Below are positions 1 to 11,515 of a DNA stretch of 48,085 nucleotides, piece after piece (position 1 is the stretch's first letter; the number at the start of each line of letters is the position of its first letter). The position numbers and the translations under genes are program-made. Location of the stretch: the NCBI RefSeq assembly GCF_000411975.1, contig NZ_ASXG01000064.1:1-48085 (forward strand), read 5' to 3'. Source of the DNA: Amycolatopsis orientalis DSM 43388 (GTDB taxonomy: Bacteria; Actinomycetota; Actinomycetes; Mycobacteriales; Pseudonocardiaceae). The notes beneath the pieces are model-generated. The model had not been told where the DNA came from and made no database searches. It saw only the letters and a program-made list of their open reading frames with translations.

Positions 1-98
1 GAGCCGGGCTGCGCCGAGCCGCGCCGAGCCGCGCCGCGCTGGCCCGCGCCCCGCCGCGCCGAGCTGCGCTGCGCCGAACCGGGCCGACCCGCGCGCGG
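1..98. repeat. GC-only imperfect short tandem repeat
   Basis: The first ~100 bases are almost pure G and C, built from imperfect repeats of a 10-13 base unit resembling gccgcgccgagcc. Units have diverged, so this looks like an old simple-sequence expansion rather than an active satellite. The rest of the stretch up to the serB start (99-553) holds no gene I can support; its open frames lack codon-use or family support. Confidence 0.5.
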
Positions 99-517
99 TG
101 CCGAGGCCGGGGTCGGGGCCGCGCGCGGGTATTGAGTCTTGGCGCTTGCCGCCGGTTTCGACCGCGCCCGCGCCCGCCCACTGCCCGCGACGTCCGTCTC
201 CCGCCCTCCACGCCTGGCGCTGGCTTGTGCCGGGTCACTTGGCGGTTGTAGCTGGTAGCGGTGCAGATGCCGGGTCGCTTGGGGCTCGTGCCGGGCGGCG
301 GTGCTTGTCCCGAGCTGCACGGCCTTCGCGCCCGGCCGCCGCGCTCGCATCTGGCCCGCGGAGTTCGTGGCTGGCCCGCCTCTCACGACCTATCCCGGCC
401 ACGCCTCGCGCCTCTCGTCGCCCGTTAGTGGTGCCAGCGGTGTGAAGCACGGCACGGGGGCGTTCTGCCCGCCGCCGCCGGAGGCCAGACTGGGCGTGCC
501 GACTCGCCGTGGCCTGA

Positions 518-2553
<2,036 letters not shown>

Positions 2554-2604
2554 CCCGCGCGGTTGGGCCAATGCAGTGACCCGACGGGTGGAAAGGCGTC
2601 TCGG

Positions 2605-3009
2605 ATGACCTTGGAAGTACAGCGCGAAGGCACGCACGCCTTCGTCGGCCGCAACGAGCGCGGCGCGGAAGTGCGGTTGGGCCGGGCTGGTGCGGAGGGC
2701 GCGTTCTCCCCGGCGGAACTCCTGCAGATCGCCGCTGCGGGCTGCTCCGCAGTGACGGCCGAGCAGCTGATCACGCGGCGGGTCGGAGAGGACTCGAAAT
2801 TCCGGGTCTCGGTGACCGCCGACCGACGCGAAGGAGCATCTGAGCTGGACGCGGTGCACGTCGCGTTCGACGTCGACGTCTCGTCGCTCGACGACGACCA
2901 GCGAGCGGCCCTGGCAGGCGCGGTGGACCGGGCGATCGAGCGGCTGTGCACGGTGAGCCGGACGCTGAAGAAGGCCATTCCGGTGACGGAGACCTTCCCG
3001 ACGGCTTAA
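2605..3009 (+). CDS. OsmC/Ohr-family peroxide reductase
   Basis: A 134-residue protein with the OsmC/Ohr fold signature. Cys47 lies in the segment AAAGCSAV and the second conserved cysteine is Cys115 in ERLCTVS, the pair that reduces organic hydroperoxides in this family. Length is typical. I chose the ATG at 2605 because it follows a ggaaagg ribosome site by about 9 bases; an in-frame TTG at 2563 would add 14 unconserved residues. It probably belongs to general oxidative-stress defence. It could be an OsmC-like protein of unknown substrate rather than true Ohr. Confidence 0.88.
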   Translation: MTLEVQREGTHAFVGRNERGAEVRLGRAGAEGAFSPAELLQIAAAGCSAVTAEQLITRRVGEDSKFRVSVTADRREGASELDAVHVAFDVDVSSLDDDQRAALAGAVDRAIERLCTVSRTLKKAIPVTETFPTA

Positions 3010-3683
3010 GACACGGCGGGTTCTCGCGCTGAGGGTGCGGGGCCTACGCGGTGGTGGAGCGAGGTGCGCTGCTGGGCGACGGTGGCAGCGGTTCTTGGCG
3101 CGGTCGGGTCAACGGGCGTGGTGGGCGGTTTTGCCGGGGTGGTCGGGAGTAATCGTAGGAGCGGGCGGCCGCAGTGGTGGGCTGGCTGCGCGACGTCTGC
3201 CGCAGGTGTTCACCAGGGTCGTCGAGAGCTGTCGGAGCGAGCGGCTGCCGTGGCGGGGTTGCTGAGCGGCGTTTGCTGACGGGGTTTCGCTAGGGCGGTT
3301 GCGAGCCGGGGCGGCCAGTCGCACTGATGGGGGCGTTGAGCAGCGTTTGCGGTAGGTGGTCGAGAGCTGTCGGAGGAGCGGGCGGATGCGGTCGAGCGCC
3401 ACTGAGCGGCGTTGGCGGCAGGAGGTTTCCGCAGCGCCCGATCTGCCGCGCACAAGCGGCGGCCGTGGCGGAGGGGCCGGTGAACCGTGGATGGATTTGC
3501 GGCGTGGTTTCCAGGCCCGCCGTCGCAGGCTGGCGGCTGAGCTGCAGCGCCGAGCAGTCCCGTGCCAAGTCACCGCGGCAAAGGCCCTCACTGCACACCC
3601 GGAACCGCCAGCGACGCAGCCCATTGCCCAGCAAAGACTTCAGCAGCTCTCAGCGAAAGCGGCGAACCCCGAAGCGCAGCGGT
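3010..3683. repeat. Gene-free region with ~138-bp direct repeats
   Basis: No convincing gene lies in these 674 bases; the open frames on both strands have poor composition and overlap one another. The region contains a decayed direct repeat: about 60 bases from 3221 (beginning gtcgagagctgtcggag) recur from 3359, an offset of 138. A shorter word like gagcggcgtttgc appears near 3264, 3338 and 3403. This suggests an expanded and drifting intergenic repeat. Confidence 0.5.
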
Positions 3684-4016
3684 TCAGCTTTGCCACACCA
3701 CGTACGCCTGGTCGGCGTCCGTGGTCATCGCCTCGATGAACTTCTCATTGTCGAAACCCGGCAAGGTCTGCAGGCGTTCGATGAGGGCGTCCGCGGCCGG
3801 GTCGCCGCTCGGGACCGCGGTGCCTTTGCCGTCGTTGCCGACCAGCATGAAGAAGACGTCTTCGTTCCAGGGGCCGTCGGGGATGACTCTCACCATGACG
3901 GATTGCAGCTCCGACCACGTCACAGCCTCTTCGCTGCCATCGGCGAGCCGGCGCCGCACCCCGGTGTCGTCAACACTGACGGTCCGGGATTGTGCGCTGG
4001 ACGAATCCTGGGTCAA
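3684..4016 (-). CDS. Conserved hypothetical protein (actinobacterial)
   Basis: A 110-residue acidic protein without signal peptide or membrane segment. The composition and codon use look genuine, and the C-terminal half has a structured pattern ending in LQTLPGFDNEKFIEAM. Short proteins with this PGFDN pattern occur beside housekeeping genes in actinomycetes, but I know no function. It is transcribed in the same direction as dinG, 57 bases downstream of the dinG stop, so the two could be cotranscribed. Confidence 0.7.
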   Translation of the reverse strand: MTQDSSSAQSRTVSVDDTGVRRRLADGSEEAVTWSELQSVMVRVIPDGPWNEDVFFMLVGNDGKGTAVPSGDPAADALIERLQTLPGFDNEKFIEAMTTDADQAYVVWQS

Positions 4017-4073
4017 CGGTGCTCCCTGTCGTGTTCGTTCCGCTCACCGTACCCGCCTGTCCGGTGCGCTCGG

Positions 4074-6125
4074 TCAGGCGGGCGCGGCCGCGTCGAGTCG
4101 TTTCAGCGCGGCGCGCGCGACCTGCGGATCTGTGGTCGGCCAGAACGGCGGCAACGACGCGCGCAGGAAACCGCCGTAGCGTGCGGTGGCCAGCCGGGAG
4201 TCCAGGACCGCCACTACGCCGCGGTCGGTGACCGAGCGGTGCAGGCGTCCGGTGCCTTGCGCCAGCAGCAGCGCCGCGTGCGTCGCGGCGACGGTGAGGA
4301 ATCCGTTGCCGCCTCGGGCTTCCACCGCGCGTTGGCGAGCTGACGACACCGGATCGTCCGGACGCGGGAACGGGATCCGGTCCACCACCACGAGCTGCAG
4401 CGACGGCCCGGGCACGTCCACGCCTTGCCACAGCGTGAGCGTGCCGAACAGGCAGGTGCGGGCGTCTTCGGCGAACTGCCGCACCAGCAACGGCGTGGCG
4501 TCGTCGCCCTGGCAGAGGATCGGGTAGTCGAGCCGTTCCCGCATCGCCTCCGCGGCCTGTTTCGCCGCGCGCATCGAGGAGAACAGGCCCAGGGTGCGGC
4601 CGCCGGCGGCTTCGACCAGTCCGGCCAGTTCGTCCATTGTGGACTCGGCCAGCCCGTCGCGGCCCGGCGGCGGCAGGTGTTTCGCCAGGTACAGAATGCC
4701 GTTGCGGCGGTGGTCGAACGGCGAGCCGACGTCCAGTCCGGTCCACTTCGGGCCGGTTTCCTCGTCCGAGGGCGCTTCCTTGTCGGTGGCCGTGCCCGGC
4801 GACTTCACCACGCGCGCGCCGCTCGGCGGGAGACCCCATTGCCGTGCCATCGTGTCGAATTCGCCGCCGAGGGTGAGCGTCGCGGAGGTCAGCACGGTGG
4901 TGTTCTGGTTGAACACCCGTTCCCGCAACAGCCCGGCGACCCCGAGCGGAGCGACCTTCAACGCGGGCGGCCGCGGGTTCGCCGAGTACTTGTCGCCGGT
5001 CACCCACACCACGTCGCGTTGGTGCGCCAGGTCCTCGTCGTACGCCTCGAGCAGCCGCACCGCGGTGTCGTGCACTTCTTCGAGCAGCGACCGGGCCAGC
5101 TTGCGCGCGGTGGCCTCGCCGACGTCTTCCTTGCGATCCGAGCCCAGCGCGGTGAGGCATTCCTTCGCCGCGTCGCGCACCGCCGGGATCGCGCCCTGCA
5201 ACGGCCGGGGCAGCGCGTCGAGCCTTCCGGCGGGAATGTCGTCGAGGATCAGCGCGAGCCCGTCGGACGACTCCAGCAGCCGGTCCGCGATGCCCGCGTC
5301 GATCAGCTTTCCGCAGCGGCGCGCGGCGGCCGACACCATGGCGCTGGTGAGTTCGCCGGTCGCGACCGAGGTGACCCGGTCGACCAGGTCGTGCGCCTCG
5401 TCGATGATCACCAGGTCGTGCTCCGGGAGCACCTGGTAGCCCTGCAGCGCGTCGATGGCCAGCAGCGCGTGGTTGGTGACCACGACATCGGCTTTGCCCG
5501 CCTCGGCTCGCGCGCGTTCGGCGAAACAGTCGGTGCCGACCGGGCATTTCGCGGCCCCGAGGCATTCCCTCGCGGTCACCGAAACCTGCCGCCACGCCTG
5601 GTCGGACACGCCGGGCACCAGTTCGTCGCGGTCGCCGGTTTCGGTGTCGGACACCCACTCGTGCAGCCGCGTGACTTCCTTGCCCAGCCGGGACACCGCG
5701 AACGGGTCGAACAGCTGCGCGTCCTCGGGCTCGTCGGCCGGACCGGTGTCGAGCCGGTGCAGGCACAGGTAGTTGCGGCGGCCCTTGAGGATCGCGAAGG
5801 TCGGTTCGCGCCCGAGCGGCTTCTTCAGCGCCTTCGCCAGGCGCGGGAGGTCGCGGTCGACCAGCTGGCGCTGCAACGCGATGGTGGCGGTGGAGACGAC
5901 GACGGTGGTGTCTTTCTCCACCGCGTGCCGGATCGCGGGCACCAGGTAGGCCAGCGATTTGCCGGTGCCCGTCCCCGCTTGCACGGCGAGGTGCTCGCCG
6001 GTGCGGATGGCATGGCCGACGGCGTCGGCCATCTTCACCTGGCCGGGGCGTTCAGCGCCGCCGACAGACTCCACCGCGTGAGTGAGGAGTTCGAGGACGC
6101 CGGGGAAATCGGTTCGGGCGGGCAC
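4074..6125 (-). CDS. dinG: DinG-type Fe-S ATP-dependent DNA helicase
   Basis: A superfamily 2, XPD/DinG-type 5'-3' DNA helicase acting in repair and removal of abnormal structures. In the 683 residues I see Walker A GTGTGKS at 51-57, the DEAH box at 242-245, and four cysteines (121, 188, 194, 200) spaced as in the iron-sulfur domain. The late motif near the C-terminus, QGTGRLHRS, is the arginine-containing motif VI. The GTG start gives a well-aligned N-terminus. It occupies the position of Rv1329c in M. tuberculosis, next to the pncB-clpS block. Confidence 0.93.
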   Translation of the reverse strand: MPARTDFPGVLELLTHAVESVGGAERPGQVKMADAVGHAIRTGEHLAVQAGTGTGKSLAYLVPAIRHAVEKDTTVVVSTATIALQRQLVDRDLPRLAKALKKPLGREPTFAILKGRRNYLCLHRLDTGPADEPEDAQLFDPFAVSRLGKEVTRLHEWVSDTETGDRDELVPGVSDQAWRQVSVTARECLGAAKCPVGTDCFAERARAEAGKADVVVTNHALLAIDALQGYQVLPEHDLVIIDEAHDLVDRVTSVATGELTSAMVSAAARRCGKLIDAGIADRLLESSDGLALILDDIPAGRLDALPRPLQGAIPAVRDAAKECLTALGSDRKEDVGEATARKLARSLLEEVHDTAVRLLEAYDEDLAHQRDVVWVTGDKYSANPRPPALKVAPLGVAGLLRERVFNQNTTVLTSATLTLGGEFDTMARQWGLPPSGARVVKSPGTATDKEAPSDEETGPKWTGLDVGSPFDHRRNGILYLAKHLPPPGRDGLAESTMDELAGLVEAAGGRTLGLFSSMRAAKQAAEAMRERLDYPILCQGDDATPLLVRQFAEDARTCLFGTLTLWQGVDVPGPSLQLVVVDRIPFPRPDDPVSSARQRAVEARGGNGFLTVAATHAALLLAQGTGRLHRSVTDRGVVAVLDSRLATARYGGFLRASLPPFWPTTDPQVARAALKRLDAAAPA

Positions 6126-6216
6126 AGCGAGACACGATAGCCGCCAGGTCCGACAGGATCTTCGATCCGGCGCGAACGGACCCCTCGCGCCGGACCGAAG
6201 CTCCCGGAGGTACGGC

Positions 6217-6807
6217 TCAGTCTTCCTTGCGGAACCGCGAAACCGCGGTCCACGCGAGCGGCAGCACGCCGGCCGCGACCACCGTCTTCAGCACGTCACC
6301 CAGGAGAAACGGCGTGACGCCCTTGTCGAACGCGGTGGCGAGGTCGAATCCGGTGGCGGCCATCAGCCACGGCACGCCGAACGCGTAGATCACGGCGTTG
6401 CCGAGCACCATGGTCCCCGCCATGCGCAGCGGAGTGCGGTCGCCGCCGCGGCGGGCGAGCGCGCCCACGAGCGCGCCGGCGAACACGAACCCGACGATGT
6501 AGCCGGCCGAGGCGCCGGACAGCCCGGAGGTGCCGCCCTGGAACCACGGCACGCCGGCCGCGCCGACGAGCAAGTACAGCAGCAGCGAAGCGGCGCCGCG
6601 GCGCATGCCGAGCGTCGCGCCGACGAGCAGCGCGGCGAAAGTCTGGCCGGTCATCGGCACCGGCGTTCCCGGGAGCGGGATGATCAGCTGCGCGGCCGCG
6701 CCGGTGAGCACGGCGCCGCCGGCGACGAGCGCCAGGTCGCGCACCAGAGTGCCGGGCACGAGGTCGGCCAGCACCTGACGGCGGGCCGGGAGAGACAGTG
6801 ACGACAC
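6217..6807 (-). CDS. bioY: Biotin transporter substrate-binding protein BioY
   Basis: A 196-residue integral membrane protein, the S component of an ECF-type biotin transporter. The region VPMTGQTFAALLVGATLG followed by a conserved GYIVGF segment is the BioY family signature, and about six membrane helices are visible. The true start is the GTG at 6807, preceded by ggaggt three bases upstream; an open frame extending further is artefactual. No bioM/bioN genes are visible nearby, so it either works alone or shares an energising module encoded elsewhere. Confidence 0.93.
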   Translation of the reverse strand: MSSLSLPARRQVLADLVPGTLVRDLALVAGGAVLTGAAAQLIIPLPGTPVPMTGQTFAALLVGATLGMRRGAASLLLYLLVGAAGVPWFQGGTSGLSGASAGYIVGFVFAGALVGALARRGGDRTPLRMAGTMVLGNAVIYAFGVPWLMAATGFDLATAFDKGVTPFLLGDVLKTVVAAGVLPLAWTAVSRFRKED

Positions 6808-6994
6808 GGGACCTCCAACCACGGAAAACGGACGTCCGGGCAGGTTATCGTCGAGCGAGGCGACGGAACGGGACAAGTTGCGTTCCTCACCACCCCTGTC
6901 TTGCGCCACACGTCCGGGTGAGCCGCGACCGTCGACGTTTGGGACCCCCGCCGCGCTGCCGATGTCGAAGCACGGGCGAAGGGAGACAGGTCGA

Positions 6995-7651
6995 ATGCGC
7001 GGACGGATCCTGCTGGTCACCGGGGTTCTCCTGGCGGCGGCGCCGGCGGCGGCGCACGCCGATCCGCCGACGTCCACCGGCTGGGGTTCCGCGGGCAGCC
7101 TCGACGTTCTGGTGGACCGCGAACACGTCGTCACCGGCGAACTGGCCCGCTGCGACGCCGACGGACCGGCTTCCGCGCGCACCGCCGGCGGCGCGGCGGG
7201 CGACGTCGCGGTGTTCGGCTTCGGCGGCACCGCCTGCGAGCGGAAGGGCCCGGTCGCCGAGGTCAAGGCCGGCGGGCAGCGGTTCGAATCCGACCTGCTC
7301 ACCCGGTACGGCGGGCCGGAGCTGAAGGTCCGCACCTACTCGGCCGGCTGCGCCACCACGACGGATTCGGGCAGCACCGGGTCGATGTCGATCGGCGAGG
7401 TCTCCGGCTTCACCGTGCCGTCGTCGATCCCGGCGAACTACCGCATCACCATCCCCGGCGGCGCGGCGGGCACGGCGCTGGCCACGATCACGCTGAACGA
7501 GACCGTGACGCCGCAGCCCGCCGACGGCAGCCTGGTCACGCACGCGGTGCACGTGAAGCTGTTCCCGCAAGGCGGTCCGGCGAGCGGGGACATCTACCTC
7601 GGCACCGCGGCGTGCAATCCGTACGGCAAGGGCGGCGCGCCAGCCTCGTGA
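6995..7651 (+). CDS. Secreted protein, choice-of-anchor-P-like
   Basis: A 218-residue exported protein with a clear Sec signal peptide (MRGRI, a hydrophobic core, then AHA before DPP around residue 24). The mature part is beta-rich with four cysteines, and ends with a pattern (AVHVKLF ... IYLGTAACNPYG) like the secreted actinobacterial proteins called choice-of-anchor P. Function unknown. The ATG at 6995 is preceded by gggag nine bases upstream and places the signal peptide at the N-terminus, unlike a longer upstream start. It is divergent from bioY. Confidence 0.75.
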   Translation: MRGRILLVTGVLLAAAPAAAHADPPTSTGWGSAGSLDVLVDREHVVTGELARCDADGPASARTAGGAAGDVAVFGFGGTACERKGPVAEVKAGGQRFESDLLTRYGGPELKVRTYSAGCATTTDSGSTGSMSIGEVSGFTVPSSIPANYRITIPGGAAGTALATITLNETVTPQPADGSLVTHAVHVKLFPQGGPASGDIYLGTAACNPYGKGGAPAS

Positions 7652-7683
7652 GCGGCAGAGCCGGTTCTAACCGGCGTAAACAC

Positions 7684-8259
7684 TCACGAGGGCGGCAAGG
7701 CGGGCGTGCCGGTGTAGCGCACGCCTGCCTCGTCGAAGTCCTTCAGCGTCGCGTCCACCGTCGGCTGCGAACCGCCGACGGTCAGGTCCAGCAACACGTG
7801 CACGGCGAACCCGGCCCGCGCGGCGTCCAGGGCGGTCGCGCGCACGCAGAAGTCGGTCGCGATGCCGACCACGTCGACGTCGGTCACCTCGTGCCCGCGA
7901 AGCCATTCCTCCAGCGTCTTGCCATCGCCGGACTTGCCTTCGAAACCGGAGTACGCGGCGCTGTACTCGCCCTTCGAGAACACCGCCTCGAACGGCACCA
8001 CGTCCAGTTCCGAGTGGAACGACGCCCCCGCCGTGCCCGCGACGCAGTGCGGCGGCCAGCTGGTGTTGAAGTCGGGCGTGTCGCTGAAGTGGTCGCCCGG
8101 GTCGATGTGGTGGTCGCGGGTGGCGACGATGTGCGCGTAGCCGCCCTCGGCCATCCGCTGCGAGATGGCCGTCGCGGCGGCCGCTCCGCCCGGCAGGCCG
8201 AGCGAGCCTCCCTCGCAGAAGTCGTTCTGCACATCCACCACGATCAGCGCGGTTGTCAT
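7684..8259 (-). CDS. pncA: Nicotinamidase PncA
   Basis: Hydrolyses nicotinamide to nicotinate for NAD salvage; the family is also the activator of pyrazinamide in mycobacteria. The 191 residues contain the catalytic triad Asp9, Lys96 and Cys138 (in ATDFCVRA) and metal ligands Asp49, His51, His57 and His71, almost the numbering of M. tuberculosis PncA. A gggagcgg ribosome site precedes the ATG. It lies 10 bases downstream of pncB on the same strand, so the operon supplies nicotinate directly to the phosphoribosyltransferase. Confidence 0.96.
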   Translation of the reverse strand: MTTALIVVDVQNDFCEGGSLGLPGGAAAATAISQRMAEGGYAHIVATRDHHIDPGDHFSDTPDFNTSWPPHCVAGTAGASFHSELDVVPFEAVFSKGEYSAAYSGFEGKSGDGKTLEEWLRGHEVTDVDVVGIATDFCVRATALDAARAGFAVHVLLDLTVGGSQPTVDATLKDFDEAGVRYTGTPALPPS

Positions 8260-8269
8260 GGTCCGCTCC

Positions 8270-9574
8270 CTACAGAAAAGTCGTCGGCATCGCGGGCTCG
8301 CCGTGCGAGAGCTTGAGGCCCTCCCACGGCAGGCTCACCTGCGCGCGCCGCAGCCGGGCGCGCGCGTCGTCCAGCGTGGGCAGATCATCCACCGGCACGC
8401 CGCCGCGCACCAGGGGGATCTGCAGCTCGAGATCGTTCTCGCCGGGTTCCGGGCGGCCGCTCGCGGCGGTCCAGACCACCTCTTCGACCGCGGTCCCGGT
8501 GCTGCGGTGCCGGCGCAGCGCGTGCTTGCGCCCGCCGCGGGATTCCTTGTGCGCACTGCGTTTCGCGACCGGCCTGCCGTCGACCTCGACCAGCTTGTAC
8601 ACCATCCCGGCGGTCGGCGCGCCGGATCCGGTTACCACCGAGGTGCCGACGCCGTAAGCGTCCACCGGCTCCGCGCGCAGCGCCGCGATCGCGTGCTCGT
8701 CGAGGTCGCCGGACACCACGATGCGGGTGTCTTTCGCGCCGAGCGCGTCGAGCTGGTCGCGGGCTTTGCGGGCGAGCGGGCCGACGTCGCCGGAGTCGAT
8801 CCGGATCGCGCCCAGTTCCGGCCCGGCGACGCGCACAGCCGCCTCGATGCCGGCGGTGATGTCGTAGGTGTCCACCAGGAGAGTGGTGTCCGGGCCCATC
8901 TTGCTGACCTGGGCGCGGAACGCGGCTTCCTCGCTGTCGTGCAGCAGCATGAACGCGTGCGCGACCGTGCCGCGGGTCGGGATCCCGTAGCGGCGGCCGG
9001 CTTCGAGGTTCGACGTGGTGGCGAATCCGGCCAGGTAGGCGGCGCGCGCGGCGGCGACCGCGGCGTACTCGTGCGTGCGCCGTCCGCCCATCTCGATGAT
9101 CGGCCTGCCGTGCGCCGCGCCGGACATCCGCGCCGCCGCCGAAGCGATCGCGCTGTCGTGGTTGAGGATCGACAGCACCAGCGTCTCCAGCACCACCGCT
9201 TCGGCGAAACTGCCGGTGACGGTGAGGATCGGCGACCCGGGGAAGTACAGGTCGCCTTCGCGGTAGCCGTCGATGTCGCCGCGGAACTCGTAGTCGGCCA
9301 GCCACGCCAGCGTTTCCGGGTCGACGACCGCGGTCTGCTCCAGCATGGCCAGTTCGGCGTCGGTGAACCGGAAGTCGGCGATCGCGTCGAGCACGCGCGC
9401 GGTGCCCGCGACGACGCCGTACCGGCGGCCGTCGGGTAGCCGGCGCGCGAAGACTTCGAACACGCACGGGCGGTCGGCCGTCCCGTCCGCGAGCGCGCTC
9501 GCCAGCATGGTCAGCTCGTAGTGGTCGGTGAGCAGCGCCGTGCTGGCGCTGGTGACCGGCTCGGGGGAACCCAT
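8270..9574 (-). CDS. pncB: Nicotinate phosphoribosyltransferase PncB
   Basis: Converts nicotinate and PRPP to nicotinate mononucleotide in the Preiss-Handler NAD salvage route. The 434-residue protein starts with the family N-terminus [10 protein letters not shown] and contains the phosphate-binding segment [14 protein letters not shown] and the C-terminal ESRGGRKHA motif. A TAGGCT -10 hexamer ends six bases before the ATG, suggesting a leaderless transcript shared with pncA. It corresponds to pncB1 (Rv1330c) and is divergent from clpS. Confidence 0.95.
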   Translation of the reverse strand: MGSPEPVTSASTALLTDHYELTMLASALADGTADRPCVFEVFARRLPDGRRYGVVAGTARVLDAIADFRFTDAELAMLEQTAVVDPETLAWLADYEFRGDIDGYREGDLYFPGSPILTVTGSFAEAVVLETLVLSILNHDSAIASAAARMSGAAHGRPIIEMGGRRTHEYAAVAAARAAYLAGFATTSNLEAGRRYGIPTRGTVAHAFMLLHDSEEAAFRAQVSKMGPDTTLLVDTYDITAGIEAAVRVAGPELGAIRIDSGDVGPLARKARDQLDALGAKDTRIVVSGDLDEHAIAALRAEPVDAYGVGTSVVTGSGAPTAGMVYKLVEVDGRPVAKRSAHKESRGGRKHALRRHRSTGTAVEEVVWTAASGRPEPGENDLELQIPLVRGGVPVDDLPTLDDARARLRRAQVSLPWEGLKLSHGEPAMPTTFL

Positions 9575-9580
9575 GGGAGC

Positions 9581-9586
9581 AGCCTA
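9581..9586 (-). promoter_or_regulatory. Leaderless -10 element of pncB-pncA
   Basis: TAGGCT read on the minus strand, ending six bases before the pncB ATG, fits the actinobacterial TANNNT -10 consensus at leaderless spacing. There is no good Shine-Dalgarno sequence at this start, which supports the reading. Confidence 0.45.
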
Positions 9587-9648
9587 TTCACTCACATGGA
9601 CGGACCTGGCGCGGCGTACCGGGACGGCCCCGTGACACCATGGTGTGC

Positions 9649-9948
9649 ATGTCCACGCCTGTCGCATCCGAACAGACGCAGGTCGATCCACTCGGGGCCG
9701 AGCTGGCCGATTCCGACCAGCCCTGGCGGACGATCGTCTGGAACGATCCGGTCAACCTGATGTCGTACGTGACGTACGTCTTCCAGAAGCTGTTCGGCTA
9801 CAGCCGGGACCACGCCACGAAGCTGATGCTCGACGTGCACAACAAGGGCAGGGCGATCGTGTCGTCCGGTTCGAAGGAAAAAGTGGAGACCGACGTGGCG
9901 AAGCTGCACGCGGCGGGCCTGTGGGCGACCATGGAACAGCCCTCGTGA
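9649..9948 (+). CDS. clpS: ClpS adaptor for ATP-dependent Clp protease
   Basis: Delivers N-degron substrates to the ClpC/ClpA-ClpP protease. The 99 residues include the ClpS core [20 protein letters not shown] and the alternating residues of the hydrophobic binding pocket, then HNKGRAIV and the C-terminal KLHAAGLW. I chose the ATG at 9649; another ATG at 9640 and a GTG at 9643 are in frame and cannot be excluded. A perfect 12-bp palindrome acaccatggtgt at 9635-9646 overlaps the upstream ATG. The stop overlaps the next gene's GTG. Position matches Rv1331. Confidence 0.93.
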   Translation: MSTPVASEQTQVDPLGAELADSDQPWRTIVWNDPVNLMSYVTYVFQKLFGYSRDHATKLMLDVHNKGRAIVSSGSKEKVETDVAKLHAAGLWATMEQPS

Positions 9949-10502
9949 AGGCCTGGCGGCGCAAGGGAGACACCATCCTCGCCGGGTTCGAGCAGCAGGA
10001 GGCCGCGGTGCTGCGCGGGCTGGTCGGGCAGCTCGAGGACATGCTCACCGCCCGGGCCGAGGAGGCCCCGCAGGACGAACTGGCCGAGCTGACCGGGATC
10101 CGCACCGGGCCTACCGAATCGCCGGACGATCCGGTGCTGTCGCGGCTGCTGCCGGACTTCCACCGGCTCGACCCGGACAACCCGAGCCGCGAGGACCTCG
10201 ATTCGGCGGCGGCGATGCGGTCGCTGCACGAGCCGGAGCTGCTGGAGAAGAAGGTCGGCGTCGCGAAGATCGTGCTCGACACGCTCCCGCGCGACGGCGG
10301 CTCGGTGAAGCTTTCCTTCGAGCAGGCCGACGCCTGGCTCGGCGCGTTGAACGACGTCCGGCTGGCGCTGGGCACGGCGCTCGACGTCACCGAGGACATG
10401 CCCGACGAGCTGCCGGACGACGACCCCCGCGCGCCCCATCTCGGTGTCTACCATTGGCTGACATGGGTGCAGGAGACGCTGATCCAGGCGCTGACCGGGT
10501 GA
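9945..10502 (+). CDS. DUF2017 family protein
   Basis: A 185-residue soluble protein of the DUF2017 family, the usual partner immediately downstream of clpS in actinobacteria (Rv1332 position). It has a helical N-terminus ([17 protein letters not shown]) and a conserved C-terminal segment ([20 protein letters not shown], then [12 protein letters not shown]). Its biochemical role is unknown; the fixed linkage suggests a link to Clp-mediated degradation (inference). It is coupled by GTGA overlaps both to clpS upstream and to the peptidase gene downstream. Confidence 0.88.
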   Translation: MKAWRRKGDTILAGFEQQEAAVLRGLVGQLEDMLTARAEEAPQDELAELTGIRTGPTESPDDPVLSRLLPDFHRLDPDNPSREDLDSAAAMRSLHEPELLEKKVGVAKIVLDTLPRDGGSVKLSFEQADAWLGALNDVRLALGTALDVTEDMPDELPDDDPRAPHLGVYHWLTWVQETLIQALTG

Positions 10503-11515
10503 CCGGCGGGAAGATCACCGACGTTCCCGGCGTGCTCGTGGGCCAGCATCAGCGGCTCGGCGACGGCTGGGCTTCCGGAACCACTGTCGTGCTCGTGCCG
10601 GACGGCGCGACCGGCGCGGTCGATCAGCGCGGCGGCGCGCCGGGCACCCGCGAAACCAACCTGCTGGAGCCGGAAAACCTGGTGCAGCAAGTGAATGCGG
10701 TCTGTCTGTCCGGCGGAAGCGCGTACGGGCTCGCGGCGGCGGACGGCGTGATGCGGTGGCTGTCTGAGCGGAACCACGGGTTTCCCGTTGGCGCGCAACC
10801 ATATGAGGTGGTGCCGATCGTGCCCGCCGCGGTGCTGTTCGACCTGCCGCGCAGCGCGTGGGGCAATCGGCCGGACGCCGATTTCGGTTACGCCGCTTGC
10901 GAAGCCGCCGGAGAAGCCGTCGCGATGGGTACCGTCGGCGCGGGCACGGGCGCGGTGGTCGGTTCGCTGAAGGGCGGCATCGGCACGGCGAGCGAGGTCG
11001 TCGGCGACGTGACTGTCGGTGCCATCGTCGCGGTGAACGCGGCGGGCCAGGCGGTGGATTTCGCGACGGGGCGGGCCTTCGCCGCCGATCACGAGGTGAA
11101 CGGCGAGTTCGGCGTCCGCTGGCCGGACCGGCCCGGCGAGGTGCCCGATCAGCGCACCGACCTGAACACCACGATCGGGGTGGTGGCGTGCGACGCGGCG
11201 CTGACGAAGGCCGAGGCGCGCCGGTTGACGGTGGCCGCGCAGGACGGGTTGGCGCGCGCGGTGCGTCCGGCGCACTCGATGTTCGACGGCGACACCGTGT
11301 TCGCGCTGGCGACGGGCGCACAGGAACTGCCGGGGGAGCCCGGTTCGTTCGCGGTGGCGGCGCGAGCGGGCGCGTTGGACGCGTTGTGCTCGGCGGCGGC
11401 GAGGGTGTTCGCGCGGGCGATGGTGCACGGTCTGCTGTCCGCGACCTCCGCGGCCGGCGTCCCGGCTTACCGGGACGTGTGGCCGGAGGCGCTGGAACTC
11501 AGAACGGGTCCTTAG
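10499..11515 (+). CDS. P1 family (DmpA/NylC-type) self-cleaving hydrolase
   Basis: A 338-residue N-terminal-nucleophile hydrolase of the P1/S58 family (Rv1333 position). The segment DLNTTIGVVA contains Asn223-Thr224, the probable self-cleavage site by analogy with NylC, where the new N-terminal Thr becomes the nucleophile. NAVCLSGGSAYGL and the glycine-rich GAGTGAVVG segment are family features. The GTG start overlaps the DUF2017 stop; an in-frame start 45 bases upstream would overlap that gene further. The substrate is unknown; relatives cleave amino-acid amides or oligomers. Its 3' end overlaps the convergent gene by 17 bases. Confidence 0.85.
   Translation: MTGGKITDVPGVLVGQHQRLGDGWASGTTVVLVPDGATGAVDQRGGAPGTRETNLLEPENLVQQVNAVCLSGGSAYGLAAADGVMRWLSERNHGFPVGAQPYEVVPIVPAAVLFDLPRSAWGNRPDADFGYAACEAAGEAVAMGTVGAGTGAVVGSLKGGIGTASEVVGDVTVGAIVAVNAAGQAVDFATGRAFAADHEVNGEFGVRWPDRPGEVPDQRTDLNTTIGVVACDAALTKAEARRLTVAAQDGLARAVRPAHSMFDGDTVFALATGAQELPGEPGSFAVAARAGALDALCSAAARVFARAMVHGLLSATSAAGVPAYRDVWPEALELRTGP

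Noticed and set aside
3035..3634. Several open frames between the OsmC gene and 3684
   Set aside because: They share the repeat region, use skewed residues, and none has a ribosome site with a plausible protein.
6808..6994. Biotin-responsive operator or riboswitch before bioY
   Set aside because: No recognisable palindrome or known biotin regulator site stands out.
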